From an uncultured Bacteroidales bacterium (GTDB lineage Bacteria; Bacteroidota; Bacteroidia; Bacteroidales; UBA932), in the NCBI GenBank assembly GCA_900320545.1, contig ONSU01000018.1:18824-82823 (forward strand): DNA of 64,000 nucleotides, given 5' to 3'. The notes beneath the pieces are model-generated. The model saw nothing but the letters and a program-made list of their open reading frames with translations. It did not search any database and was not told the origin of the DNA. Below, one piece after another: positions 33,936 to 43,646 of this stretch (position 1 is the first letter of the stretch; each line of letters begins with the position of its first letter). The position numbers and the translations under genes were made by a program.

Positions 33936-34045
33936 GGGGAAGGTCGGATTTGACATGCCGGGCCTTCCCCAAAAATATCTTATCCCACATAGTTCTGACA
34001 CACTTTAACCGGTGAAGGTCCCCGTACTGAAATCCGACCTTCCCC
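33936..34045. repeat. Family B GGGGAAGGT palindromic repeat
   Basis: GGGGAAGGTCGGATTT (33936-33951) and its exact 16-bp complement (34030-34045) enclose about 80 bp. An internal CCTTCCCC (33963-33970) can pair with the left arm instead. This fills the kdgA to GH28 gap almost completely. The same core forms the cluster at 2988-3117. Confidence 0.75.
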
Positions 34046-34053
34046 ACCGCCTT

Positions 34054-35604
34054 ATGAAAAGTACTCCCTCCCGTATTGTCCTGGCCGCCCTGCTGGTCGT
34101 TACGACAGCCGGCTGCTGTTCCCAAGCGACGAAAGGCGGCATCTCGTCCCAAGAAATCGCCACCCTCTGCAAAGCGGCGCCCTTCGAGATGCAGGCGCCC
34201 GCCCTGCCCCGGATCCCGGACCGCAGCGTTTCGCTCGCCGACTTCGGAGGCGTCGGAGACGGCGTCACCCTCAACACGGAGGCGTTCGCCAAAGCCATTG
34301 CATACCTGACCGGTCAGAATGACGGCACGACGAAATGCGAAGGCAAGGCCCGGAGAACTGCACAGGGCAAGGAACAGGGCGGCTGGGTGAACGTGCCTGC
34401 AGGGATCTGGCTCACCGGGCCCGTCACGCTGCAGAGCCATATCGGGCTGCGACTGGATGATGACGCCGTCGTGGTTTTCAGTTCTGACCAGGATCTTTAT
34501 CCCATCATCGACACCAACTTCGAGGGACTCGACGTCCGCCGTTGTGTTTCCCCGCTCAACGCGACCGGAGTGCACGATATCGCCATCACCGGCGGGGGCA
34601 TTTTCGACGGCAGCGGCGACGCCTGGCGCGAGGTCAAGAAACGCAAGGTCGGCGACGACCAGTGGAAGCGCATCCTCCAGCGGGGCGGTCTCGTTTCCGA
34701 AGACGGGAAGGTATGGTATCCGGACGAGGGCTACGCCAAAGCCCGGGCCACGGCCGGCAGTCTCAACTATCCCGATCCCTCGCTGGACGAGCAGGAGATC
34801 AAGACCTTCCTGCGCCCGGTCCTGCTGAGTTTCCGGGAGTGTGAACGCATCCTCATCGAGGGCTGCACCTTCCAGAACAGCCCCTGCTGGAACCTGCATC
34901 CGCTCTGGTGCAAGGATGTCATCATCCGCGACATCACCGTCCGCAATCCGCACTACAGCGCCAACGGCGACGGCATCGACATCGACGCCTGCGAGAGGGT
35001 CATCCTTACCGGATCGACCTTCGACGTGGGTGACGACGCCATCTGCATCAAGTCCGGCAAGGACGCCGACGGCCGGCGCCACGCCCGCAAATGCAAGGGG
35101 CTCATCATCACCGACTGCACGGTCTATCACGGCCACGGCGGCTTCGTGGTGGGCAGCGAGATGTCGGGCGGCGTGGAGGATATCCTCGTGAGCGGCTGCC
35201 GCTTCATCGGCACCGACGTGGGGCTCCGCTTCAAGAGCACCCGCGGCCGGGGCGGACTCGTGAAGGACATCTGGTGCGAGCATATTTATATGAAAGATAT
35301 CGTCACCTACGGCGTCATATTCAATCTCTACTATGCCGGAGTCGCCGCGACGGAAATGTCAGGAAAAACCGGGGAAGACATCATTCCCGTGGACGAGACC
35401 ACGCCGGAATTTCGCGACTGCCACTTCCGTGACATTGTCTGCGCCGGCGCCGCCCAGGCCATCTTCATCAACGGCCTCCCGGAACTTCCGATCCGCAACC
35501 TGACCTTCAGCGACAGCCGCTTTACTGCCGACAAAGGTGCCGAATCCCATTACGCCGAAGGCATCACCTTCGAAGGCGTGACCGTTAACGGAGAAACCCT
35601 ATGA
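34054..35604 (+). CDS. GH28 polygalacturonase, lipoprotein
   Basis: The ATG at 34054 (MKSTPSRIVLAALLV) gives 516 residues with lipobox TAGC; an upstream GTG would start inside a repeat and is rejected. The right-handed beta-helix carries the GH28 catalytic set: NGD (304-306), DD at 327-328 (GDDAICIK), HGHGG (359-363) and RFK (392-394). It hydrolyses alpha-1,4-galacturonosyl bonds of pectin or its oligomers, in the periplasm or at the cell surface. The stop overlaps the next start by 4 bp (ATGA), so it is coupled to the esterase fusion. Confidence 0.92.
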   Translation: MKSTPSRIVLAALLVVTTAGCCSQATKGGISSQEIATLCKAAPFEMQAPALPRIPDRSVSLADFGGVGDGVTLNTEAFAKAIAYLTGQNDGTTKCEGKARRTAQGKEQGGWVNVPAGIWLTGPVTLQSHIGLRLDDDAVVVFSSDQDLYPIIDTNFEGLDVRRCVSPLNATGVHDIAITGGGIFDGSGDAWREVKKRKVGDDQWKRILQRGGLVSEDGKVWYPDEGYAKARATAGSLNYPDPSLDEQEIKTFLRPVLLSFRECERILIEGCTFQNSPCWNLHPLWCKDVIIRDITVRNPHYSANGDGIDIDACERVILTGSTFDVGDDAICIKSGKDADGRRHARKCKGLIITDCTVYHGHGGFVVGSEMSGGVEDILVSGCRFIGTDVGLRFKSTRGRGGLVKDIWCEHIYMKDIVTYGVIFNLYYAGVAATEMSGKTGEDIIPVDETTPEFRDCHFRDIVCAGAAQAIFINGLPELPIRNLTFSDSRFTADKGAESHYAEGITFEGVTVNGETL

Positions 35605-37271
35605 AAAAAATCCTATTGACCCTGGCCCTTTATACGGCCGCCATCCTGCCCGGAAATGCCGTGACGACCATCCACCTGACGGGCGACTCGACCTGCGCCG
35701 ACAAGGACATCAAGGGCGGTACCAATCCCGAACGCGGCTGGGGCATGCTGTTCCGCAATTTCGTCGACAGCGATTACAAAGTAATCAACTACGCCCAGAA
35801 CGGCCGGAGTACCAAATCCTTCATCGATGAAGGCCGCTGGGACAAGGTCATGGCCAATGTCAGGGAAGGCGACTGGGTCTTCATCCAGTTCGGCCACAAC
35901 GACTCCAAGCAGTCCGACTCGGTCCGCTACGCAGCCCCCTGGGGCGCCTACCAGGACAACCTCCGCCTGTTCGTAAGGACGGCGAAGGCGAAGGGCGCCC
36001 GGCCGGTCTTGCTGACCCCTGTGGCCCGCAGATGGTTCAAGGGCGGCAAACTCGACCGCAACTGCCATACCGACTACCCCGCCGCGATGAAACAGGTGGC
36101 CCTGCAGGAAGACGTACCCCTTCTGGACATCACCACAAGCACGCTCGACTGGCTGGAGGGTCTCGGCGACGAGGGCAGCAAGCCCTACTTCATGATTTCC
36201 ACCGGGAAGAATGACAACACCCACACCGTGGCCTGCGGCGCCCGGAAAGTGGCTCTGATTATCTGCGACGCCATTCGGGAGCAGCTCCCAGAGATCGGCC
36301 AGCATCTTGTCTATCAGGATATTATCGTCGACAAAGGCGGATTCGGAGACTTCCTGACTGTCCAGGACGCCATCGACGCGGCCCCGGATTACAGCCACAA
36401 GGAGATCACCACGATCCACATCAACGCAGGCACCTACAAGGAATGCGTCCGCATCCCGCACAGCAAATTCCGCCTGAAGATTACAGGCGACGGCGCGGAG
36501 AACACCATTCTCACCTACGACAAATACGCGAAGCAACTGTGGCCCGGACGGGACTTCCCCATCGGCACTTCCGGCAGCGCCAGCATCTACATCCACGCCA
36601 GTTACATCACCTTCGAGGACCTGACCTTCGAGAACAGCGCCGGCGAGGGCAAGGAAATCGCCCAGGCCGTGGCTGTTTTCACCGACGGGGACTTCCTGTT
36701 CTTCCACCGCTGCCGCTTCCTCGGCAACCAGGACACGCTCTACACCTACGGGCGTTACGGAAAAGACGGCGGCATCAAACGCAACTACTTCAAAGACTGC
36801 TACATAGAGGGTACGACCGACTTTATCTTCGGCCCGAGCATCGCCTATTTCGAGAACTGCACGGTCCACAGCAAGAAAAACAGTTACGTGACGGCGGCCT
36901 CCACGCTGCAGGGGCAAAAATACGGCTATGTATTCCGCAACTGTACCCTGACGGCGGCCCCGGGCATCGACAAATGCTATCTGGGACGTCCCTGGGGCGC
37001 ATACGCCAAGACAGTCTTCATCCACTGCGAACTCGGCGGACATATCCTTCCGGAAGGCTGGCACGACTGGGAGAAGCCCGGGAAGCCCGACACGAAGGAG
37101 AATTCCTACTACGCCGAATACAAGAACAGCGGTCCGGGTGCCGCTTCCCAGAAGAAGCGCGTGCCCTGGTCGCACCGCCTGACGGCGAAGGAAGCCGCCG
37201 AATATGCCTTCGAGAAGGTGATGTTCCAGAGCCAGGACGGCATTAAATGGAATCCGTATGAAAACAGGTAG
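35601..37271 (+). CDS. Two-domain pectin esterase: CE12-like SGNH acetylesterase plus CE8 pectin methylesterase
   Basis: The 556-residue secreted protein (signal residues 1-20) joins two esterases. The N-domain is a rhamnogalacturonan-acetylesterase-like SGNH fold: GDS with Ser30, GHND at 98-101, and D205/H208 in NDNTHT. From residue ~240 a pectin methylesterase beta-helix follows: GGFGDFLTVQDAID, QAVAVF (Gln355), QDTL with Asp378, DFIFG with Asp407, LGRPW with Arg463. It would remove acetyl and methyl groups so that PL1 and GH28 can act. Its start overlaps the GH28 stop by 4 bp and its end overlaps GH105 by 14 bp. All key residues of both domains are present. Confidence 0.92.
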   Translation: MKKILLTLALYTAAILPGNAVTTIHLTGDSTCADKDIKGGTNPERGWGMLFRNFVDSDYKVINYAQNGRSTKSFIDEGRWDKVMANVREGDWVFIQFGHNDSKQSDSVRYAAPWGAYQDNLRLFVRTAKAKGARPVLLTPVARRWFKGGKLDRNCHTDYPAAMKQVALQEDVPLLDITTSTLDWLEGLGDEGSKPYFMISTGKNDNTHTVACGARKVALIICDAIREQLPEIGQHLVYQDIIVDKGGFGDFLTVQDAIDAAPDYSHKEITTIHINAGTYKECVRIPHSKFRLKITGDGAENTILTYDKYAKQLWPGRDFPIGTSGSASIYIHASYITFEDLTFENSAGEGKEIAQAVAVFTDGDFLFFHRCRFLGNQDTLYTYGRYGKDGGIKRNYFKDCYIEGTTDFIFGPSIAYFENCTVHSKKNSYVTAASTLQGQKYGYVFRNCTLTAAPGIDKCYLGRPWGAYAKTVFIHCELGGHILPEGWHDWEKPGKPDTKENSYYAEYKNSGPGAASQKKRVPWSHRLTAKEAAEYAFEKVMFQSQDGIKWNPYENR

Positions 37272-38421
37272 CACACTCCGGATACTGGCCGTTTCCACGC
37301 TGGTGTTGCTGGCGGCCTGCTCTCCGAAGCAGGAGCCGCTTTCGCTGCAGATGGTGCGGTCGGAGATGACGCGCTGCCCCGAAGCGTCATATCTGGACGG
37401 TCGCGGCGGTACGCTGAAGTGGAACTACACCACAGGACTGGAGCTCCAGGCGATGCTGCAGGCGGGAGAAACCGACTATGTCGACGCGTGGTACGACGCC
37501 GTCATCGACTCGACCGGCAAGATCGGAGGCGGATACAAGAAAGAAAAGTTCAACCTCGACCACGTCTGCCCGGCGCGGACGCTGCTCTCCCTGCGGAAAC
37601 TCCGTCCCAGGGCCAAGTACGACATCGCCGTCGACAGCATCTTCGCCCAGATCCAGAACCAGCCCCGCACGGAGGCCGGCGCGTTCTGGCACAAGCAGGT
37701 CTACCCGTACCAGGTCTGGCTCGACGGACTCTACATGGCCGAGCCCTTCTATGCCGAATACGCGGCAGAGACCGGCCGCGACGAATATTTCGATGACATC
37801 GCCCGCCAGTTCAAGGTCGCCTGGGAAAAGACTTATGATCCGGTGACCGGTCTCCCCCGCCACGCCTGGGACGAGTCCCGGGAGATGTTCTGGTGCGACA
37901 AGGAGACCGGGCAGTCGGCCCACAGCTGGGGCCGTGCGACCGGCTGGTACGCGATGGCGCTCGCGGAAGTGCTGGAGGTATTCCCGAAAGACCATCCGGA
38001 GCGGCAGGCCCTGCTGGACATCCTGCAGCAGCTTCTGAAGACCCTCCCCCGCTATGCCGATCCCAAGACGCTGATGTGGTACCAGGTGCTCGACGCCCCC
38101 GACCGCGAGGGCAACTACGTGGAAGCCACCTGCTCCGCGATGTTCACATACGTCTATCTCAAGGCCTCCCGCAAGGGCTGGATGCCGGAAGAAGTGGAAA
38201 TCGATCCCGCTACGCTGTACAAACGTCTGGTCGAGGCCTTCATCCGCGTGGGCGAAGACGGCACGCTGAGTCTTGTCGACTGCTGCGCCGTCGCCGGCCT
38301 CGGCGGCAAGGAGAACCGCAGCGGCACATACGATTATTATATACACGAAACGATAACCGAGAACGATCCCAAGGGCATCGGTCCCTTCATCTGGGCTTCG
38401 GTCGAATACGAAAAGCTATGA
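37258..38421 (+). CDS. GH105 unsaturated rhamnogalacturonyl/galacturonyl hydrolase, lipoprotein
   Basis: The 387-residue lipoprotein (LLAACSPKQ) has the alpha/alpha-barrel pattern of YteR-type GH105: KWNYTTGLELQAML, GAFWHKQVYPYQVWLDGLYMAEPFYAEY (with the catalytic Asp in WLDGLYM), HAWDESREMFWCDKETG and AHSWGRATGWYAMAL. It removes the unsaturated uronate from the non-reducing end of pectin fragments made by lyases, giving the substrate for KdgF/KduI. It overlaps the CE12-CE8 gene by 14 bp and the PL1 gene by 4 bp, a tightly coupled four-gene run. Confidence 0.93.
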   Translation: MKTGSTLRILAVSTLVLLAACSPKQEPLSLQMVRSEMTRCPEASYLDGRGGTLKWNYTTGLELQAMLQAGETDYVDAWYDAVIDSTGKIGGGYKKEKFNLDHVCPARTLLSLRKLRPRAKYDIAVDSIFAQIQNQPRTEAGAFWHKQVYPYQVWLDGLYMAEPFYAEYAAETGRDEYFDDIARQFKVAWEKTYDPVTGLPRHAWDESREMFWCDKETGQSAHSWGRATGWYAMALAEVLEVFPKDHPERQALLDILQQLLKTLPRYADPKTLMWYQVLDAPDREGNYVEATCSAMFTYVYLKASRKGWMPEEVEIDPATLYKRLVEAFIRVGEDGTLSLVDCCAVAGLGGKENRSGTYDYYIHETITENDPKGIGPFIWASVEYEKL

Positions 38422-40313
38422 AACTGACACACCTTCTTCTCGCGGCAGCGGTCCTGACGGCCGCCTGCGGAGGGAAAGAGAATCCCACAAAGCCCGACGG
38501 CGGCGAAGGCGGAGACGACAAACCCACGCTCCAGGCGCCCGCCGTCCCGACCGGCGTCAAGGCGTCCAACGCAACCGACAACACCCTCTTCTTCGAATGG
38601 GATGCGGCGGAAAGGGCTTCCACCTACTCATGGATGATCGCCCGAGAAGGAACCGAAGTAAACAGCGGTTCCACCAACCATACATACATCACGGTCAAGA
38701 CCCTCTCAAGCGGAACCACTTACTCCTTCAAGGTCAAAGCCGTCAACAGCGCCGGCGAATCGGACTGGTCCGAAACCGTGACGGCGGCCACGACCGGCAG
38801 CGATACGCCCGGTCCGGGTCCGCAGCCCGAGGACAAGTATGCGCAGTTCAAGATTCCCGCCTGCGAGGATGAAGACGGAGCCGTCCGCGCCTTCCCGGGC
38901 GCCGAGGGCGGCGGGATGTATACCACCGGCGGCCGCGGCGGCAAGGTCATCCACGTGACCAATCTCAACGACAGCGGTACCGGATCGCTGAGAGCCGCGC
39001 TCAACGAGACCGGCGCCCGCACGATCGTCTTCGACGTGGCCGGCATCATCGCCCTACAGAGCCAGCTCCAGATCAAAAACGGCAACGTGACCATCGCGGG
39101 ACAGACCGCTCCCGGCGACGGCATCTGCCTGAAGAATTATACCTTCCGCATCAACGCGAGCAACGTCATCGTCCGCTATATCCGCTGCCGGATGGGAGAC
39201 GAGAAACAGACCGAGGACGATGCGATGCAGGTCATGGACCACGACGGCGACAAATTCACAAACATCATCATCGACCACTGCTCGATAAGCTGGTCCACCG
39301 ACGAATGCGCCTCTTTCTACGGGATGAAGGATTTCACCTTCCAGTGGAACATCGTCTCCGAGAGTCTCCGCAACTCCGTCCACGACAAGGGCTCGCACGG
39401 CTACGGCGGCATCTGGGGCGGTACCAACGCATCCTATCATCACAACCTCCTGGCCCACCACGACAGCCGCAATCCCCGGATCGACCACGACTATGTTTCC
39501 TCGCAGAAAGGCCCCGTGTCTATCTTCAACAATGTCGTCTACAACTGGTCGGGCAACACCTGCTACGGCGGAGAAAGTTCTTCCAACAACGGAACCGCTT
39601 ACCGCAAATACAATTTCTTCAACAACTACTACAAGCCGGGGCCCGTCACCCCGTCGAACCATATCTGGTTCCTCCAGCCCACAACCTCCTGCAGCAACTG
39701 CGGCGGCACCATCCTCCCCGGACATTTCTATATGGACGGCAACGTGATGCACGGCAAGAGCGAAATCAGTGCCGACAACTGGAAGGCCGGAAAGAGTTCG
39801 CCCATCGGCGTGTACATCGATGCGGGCAAGGTATCCGGTATCAAAAACAGCACCCCCTACCCCATTCCCGGGAAACAGACGGTCCACACGGGCGAAGGCT
39901 GCCTGACGCCGGTCCTGACCTGTGCCGGCGCCTGCCTCAGGCGGGATGAAGTCGATGCGCGCATCGCCCGCGAGACAAAGGACGGCACCTATACCTATCA
40001 GGGCAGCAACCTCCATCCCGAAAGCGGCAGCATATCCGTCAAAGGACTGATCGACACGCAGACCGACGTGGGCGGATGGCCGCAGTACACCGCGACCGCC
40101 GGCGAAAAATCTGCGCTGAAGGACACCGACGGCGACGGGATGCCCGACGCCTTCGAAGATGCGTTCGGTCTGAACAAGAACAACGACGCGGACGGAAAGA
40201 CGATCACCCTCGACGAGAAGGGCCGCTACACCAACCTGGAGATGTACCTTCACTATCTCGTGCGGGATATTACAGAAGAGCAGGTGAAAGGCGGCACGTA
40301 CAAAGCCTTGTAA
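38418..40313 (+). CDS. PL1-type pectate lyase lipoprotein with fibronectin III and calcium-loop modules
   Basis: The ATG at 38418 (MKLTHLLLAAAVLTAAC) overlaps the GH105 stop by 4 bp and gives 631 residues; the longer frame upstream only shadows GH105. The order is lipoprotein signal, one fibronectin III domain (~45-125, TGVKASNATDNTLFFEWDAA), then a pectate-lyase beta-helix (~150-480). The helix has GSLRAALNETGARTIVFDVAG, DDAMQVMDHDG, IIIDHCSISWSTDE and HDSRNPRID, where the Arg-Asn-Pro-Arg holds the catalytic Arg. The C-terminus has a calcium loop DTDGDGMPDAFED. It cleaves polygalacturonate by beta-elimination. No gene follows for 94 bp, where a new promoter begins. Confidence 0.88.
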   Translation: MKLTHLLLAAAVLTAACGGKENPTKPDGGEGGDDKPTLQAPAVPTGVKASNATDNTLFFEWDAAERASTYSWMIAREGTEVNSGSTNHTYITVKTLSSGTTYSFKVKAVNSAGESDWSETVTAATTGSDTPGPGPQPEDKYAQFKIPACEDEDGAVRAFPGAEGGGMYTTGGRGGKVIHVTNLNDSGTGSLRAALNETGARTIVFDVAGIIALQSQLQIKNGNVTIAGQTAPGDGICLKNYTFRINASNVIVRYIRCRMGDEKQTEDDAMQVMDHDGDKFTNIIIDHCSISWSTDECASFYGMKDFTFQWNIVSESLRNSVHDKGSHGYGGIWGGTNASYHHNLLAHHDSRNPRIDHDYVSSQKGPVSIFNNVVYNWSGNTCYGGESSSNNGTAYRKYNFFNNYYKPGPVTPSNHIWFLQPTTSCSNCGGTILPGHFYMDGNVMHGKSEISADNWKAGKSSPIGVYIDAGKVSGIKNSTPYPIPGKQTVHTGEGCLTPVLTCAGACLRRDEVDARIARETKDGTYTYQGSNLHPESGSISVKGLIDTQTDVGGWPQYTATAGEKSALKDTDGDGMPDAFEDAFGLNKNNDADGKTITLDEKGRYTNLEMYLHYLVRDITEEQVKGGTYKAL

Positions 40314-40318
40314 AAAAT

Positions 40319-40338
40319 TTCCGTGCCCGTGCACGGAA
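40319..40338. promoter_or_regulatory. Probable LacI operator at the pectin susC promoter
   Basis: TTCCGTGCCCGTGCACGGAA is a perfect 8-4-8 inverted repeat, the best of the three copies (others at 4218 and 31638). It ends 15 bp before the -7 element, occupying the -33 region. Confidence 0.72.
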
Positions 40339-40353
40339 TTCAAAAATTTTATG

Positions 40354-40361
40354 TATATTTG
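40354..40361 (+). promoter_or_regulatory. Probable -7 element of the pectin susC promoter
   Basis: TATATTTG matches TAnnTTTG and lies 46 bp before the susC ATG. No TTG/TTTG appears at the right spacing because that region is occupied by the operator-like palindrome. Confidence 0.6.
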
Positions 40362-40407
40362 CCACGAAACTGATAATTATTAACCATAATCAATACCACA
40401 GATTCCA

Positions 40408-43400
40408 ATGAAAAGTGTCATGAAGAAACTCCTTCTTACCGCGCTTTGCTTGGGTTCAGCCCTCTCTCTGATGGCCCAGACGACCATTACCGGTATCGTC
40501 ACGGACGCCAACGGGGAGCCGCTGATCGGTGCAGGTGTCCTCGTGGAGGGCACCACGACCGGTACGATTACCGGCATCGACGGTGATTACACCCTCACCG
40601 TACCCGCAGACGCGAAGAACCTGGTTTTCTCCTTCATCGGACTGTCCGACTCCGTCGAACCCATCGACGGGCGTACGCAGATCAACGTCACGCTGAAGGA
40701 AGATACCAAATTCCTGGACGAGGTCGTCGTCATCGGTTATGCCGCGGTCAAACGCCGCGACGTGATGGGTTCGGTGACTTCCGTCGACAGCAAAACCATC
40801 ACGGCCGCGCCCGTCTCCAACGTGAGCGAGGCCCTCTCCGGAAAGATGGCCGGCGTGCAGGTCACCACGACCGAGGGTGATCCCGACGCCGACATCAAGA
40901 TCCGCGTCCGCGGTTCCGGATCCATCACCCAGGACAGCGCTCCCCTGTACATCGTCGACGGATTCCCGGTCGAGAGCATCAGCGACATCGCGGCTTCCGA
41001 CATCCAGTCGATCGACGTCCTGAAGGACGCCTTCTCCACCGCCATCTACGGTAGCCGCGGCGCCAACGGCGTCGTCCTCGTGACCACCAAGAGCGGCGAC
41101 CAGGGCAAGATCAACCTTTCCTACAACGCCTACTACGGCGGCAAGTGGATGGCCAACAGGGACGCGATCGAAGTGATGTCTCCTTACGAATTTGTCCGTA
41201 CGCAGTACGAGCTCACCTCGGTCCGCGACAAAGTGGACGAGCGCTATGTCCCCCTGTTCGGCTCTTTCGACGACATCGACCTCTACGAGAACGTTCCCGG
41301 CAACGACTGGGTGAAGCAGCTCTTCGGCAATACGGGCCGCACCTTCAGCCACAACCTGATGGTGAGCGGCGGCGGTGAGAAAGTCAAGTGGTCGGCCAAC
41401 TACGCCCACATCAACGAGAAGGCGATCATGACCGGCTCCGACTACCATCGCGACAATCTCTCCTTCAAGACGCAGTACAAGCCCGTCAAGCAGCTGACCT
41501 TCGACCTGAACCTGCGTTACTCGCACACCAAGGTCAACGGTGCGGGCGCCAACTCCATCAACGACGCGGGCAGCACCTCCGGCAGCAACGCCCGACTCAA
41601 ACACGCGGTCATCTACAGCCCGATTCCGCTCGCGAATACGGCTACCGACACCGACCTCGAGGAAGACTACGGCGACAACGCCCCCCCGCTCATCAGCGTC
41701 GCCGACAACGACAAGCGGCGGATCCGTTCCAACTGGACCCTCAACGGCGCCGTCACCTGGCATATCATCAAGAACCTCAACCTCCGGGTGGAAGGCGGCA
41801 TCGACTCGTTCCGGCAGCAGGACGACCAGTTCTACGGCCTCACCTCCTACTATGTCGCCAATTCCGCCACGAAGGAATTCCAGAACCATCCTGCCGCAAG
41901 ACAGATTACCCTCTCGCGCCAGAAGATCCGCAACACGAACACCCTCAACTACAAGTTCGACAAGGTCATTCCCGACAAGCGTCACAAACTGGACCTGATG
42001 GTCGGCGAAGAACTCGTGCTGACCAAATCGCAGTCCACAACCATCGCCAACGAAGGGTATCCGGACTTCTTCAGCTCGAAGCAGGCCTGGAACTTCATGT
42101 CGTCCGCCGACCACAGGGCTGTCGCCAACACCTTCTACGATCCCAACGACATCCTGTTGTCGTTCTTCGGGCGCGCCAACTATGACTTCGACGGCCGCTA
42201 CAGCCTGTCCGCCACGGTCCGCGCCGACGGTTCCTCCCGATTCATGAAGGGGAACCAGTGGGGTATCTTCCCTTCCGCCGCCGCGGCCTGGACCATTTCC
42301 AACGAGAGTTTCATGCGCGACGTGAAGTGGATCAACAACCTCAAACTGCGCTACAGCTTCGGTACCGCCGGTAACAACAACATCCCTGCGGGCGTGCAGT
42401 CCATGACCTTCTCGGCCCTGACCGGCGCCGCCGGATGGGTTTACAATACCACGACCCCGTGGGCGACGACCGTCGTCGACGGCAAGATCGTGATGCCCAA
42501 CGAGAACCTGACCTGGGAGACCACTTATTCCCACAACCTCGGCATCGACTTCTCCTTCTTCAAGAGCCGCCTCAACGGTAGCATCGAACTCTATCACAAC
42601 ACGATCGACAAGCTGCTGATCCAGTTCCCGACCGCCGGCAGCGGCTATACCTACCAGTATCGCAACACCGGTACCATCGTCAACCAGGGTATCGAACTCA
42701 GCTTCAACGCCGTCATCGTGGAGAAGAAAGACTGGGGCCTCACCTTCAGCGGCAACATCGCCCTCAACAAGAACCGGGTGAAGAGCCTCGGCGACCTCAG
42801 GCGCATCGAGGCCTATTCCAACTGGGCTTCCACGAAGATTACCCCTTACGCCGACTTCGTCGTCGAGCCGGGACAGCCCCTGGGCAACGTCTACGGCTAC
42901 AAGATGGACGGCATCTACAGCGTGGACGACTTCACATATGACAGCGATAAGAACCAGTGGAAACTCAATGAAGGCGTCGTCGACTGCTCCAACCAGGTCG
43001 GCAGCGGATTCCTCCGCCCGGGCGCCCCGAAACTCGCGGATGAGGATGGCGACGGCCAGCCCGACCTCCAGATCATCGGCAACACCCTGCCACTGGGAAC
43101 CGGCGGTTTCAGCCTGAGCGGCACCGCCTACGGCGTGGACTTCTCCGCCAACTTCAACTACGTGTTCGGCAACAAGATCTACAATGCCAACAAGGTCGAA
43201 TTCACCTCGACCCAGGACTACTGGAGGCGCAACCTTCTCAAATCCTGCGAGACAGGCAACCGCTGGACCAACATCAACTGGGAGACCGGCGAACTCATCA
43301 CCGATCCGGCCGAGCTCGCCGCTGCGAACCGGGGCGTTACGATGTGGTCTCCGCTGACCAACCGTATCGTCACTGACTGGGCCCTCGAGGACGGTTCTTT

Positions 43401-43638
43401 CCTCCGCCTCTCCTCCGCCACCATCGGTTACACCCTTCCCGAGAGCGTGACTTCCAAGATCAAGATGAAGAAGCTCCGTTTCTATGTGACGGGCACCAAC
43501 CTGTTCTGCCTCACGAAGTATTCCGGCTTCGATCCGGAAGTCGACTCCCGTCGTTCCACTCCGCTGACTCCGGGCGTGGATTACTCCGCATATCCCAAGA
43601 GCATCGGCGTCGTGGGCGGTATTAACATTACTTTCTAA
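40408..43638 (+). CDS. susC: SusC/RagA-family TonB-dependent transporter (pectin locus)
   Basis: The 1076-residue outer-membrane protein has a signal peptide (residues 5-25, SLMAQTT), the carboxypeptidase-like domain (TITGIVTDANGEPLIGAGVLVEG), the plug (VVVIGYAAVKRRDVMGSVTSV, DAFSTAIYGSRGANGVVLVTTKSG) and a barrel ending VGGINITF. A second ATG at 40420 (MKKLLLTALCLG) is an equally good start. It should import pectic oligomers. It has its own promoter and operator, separate from the enzymes upstream. Its partner susD is frame-broken. Confidence 0.95.
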   Translation: MKSVMKKLLLTALCLGSALSLMAQTTITGIVTDANGEPLIGAGVLVEGTTTGTITGIDGDYTLTVPADAKNLVFSFIGLSDSVEPIDGRTQINVTLKEDTKFLDEVVVIGYAAVKRRDVMGSVTSVDSKTITAAPVSNVSEALSGKMAGVQVTTTEGDPDADIKIRVRGSGSITQDSAPLYIVDGFPVESISDIAASDIQSIDVLKDAFSTAIYGSRGANGVVLVTTKSGDQGKINLSYNAYYGGKWMANRDAIEVMSPYEFVRTQYELTSVRDKVDERYVPLFGSFDDIDLYENVPGNDWVKQLFGNTGRTFSHNLMVSGGGEKVKWSANYAHINEKAIMTGSDYHRDNLSFKTQYKPVKQLTFDLNLRYSHTKVNGAGANSINDAGSTSGSNARLKHAVIYSPIPLANTATDTDLEEDYGDNAPPLISVADNDKRRIRSNWTLNGAVTWHIIKNLNLRVEGGIDSFRQQDDQFYGLTSYYVANSATKEFQNHPAARQITLSRQKIRNTNTLNYKFDKVIPDKRHKLDLMVGEELVLTKSQSTTIANEGYPDFFSSKQAWNFMSSADHRAVANTFYDPNDILLSFFGRANYDFDGRYSLSATVRADGSSRFMKGNQWGIFPSAAAAWTISNESFMRDVKWINNLKLRYSFGTAGNNNIPAGVQSMTFSALTGAAGWVYNTTTPWATTVVDGKIVMPNENLTWETTYSHNLGIDFSFFKSRLNGSIELYHNTIDKLLIQFPTAGSGYTYQYRNTGTIVNQGIELSFNAVIVEKKDWGLTFSGNIALNKNRVKSLGDLRRIEAYSNWASTKITPYADFVVEPGQPLGNVYGYKMDGIYSVDDFTYDSDKNQWKLNEGVVDCSNQVGSGFLRPGAPKLADEDGDGQPDLQIIGNTLPLGTGGFSLSGTAYGVDFSANFNYVFGNKIYNANKVEFTSTQDYWRRNLLKSCETGNRWTNINWETGELITDPAELAAANRGVTMWSPLTNRIVTDWALEDGSFLRLSSATIGYTLPESVTSKIKMKKLRFYVTGTNLFCLTKYSGFDPEVDSRRSTPLTPGVDYSAYPKSIGVVGGINITF

Positions 43639-43646
43639 ACGGTACG

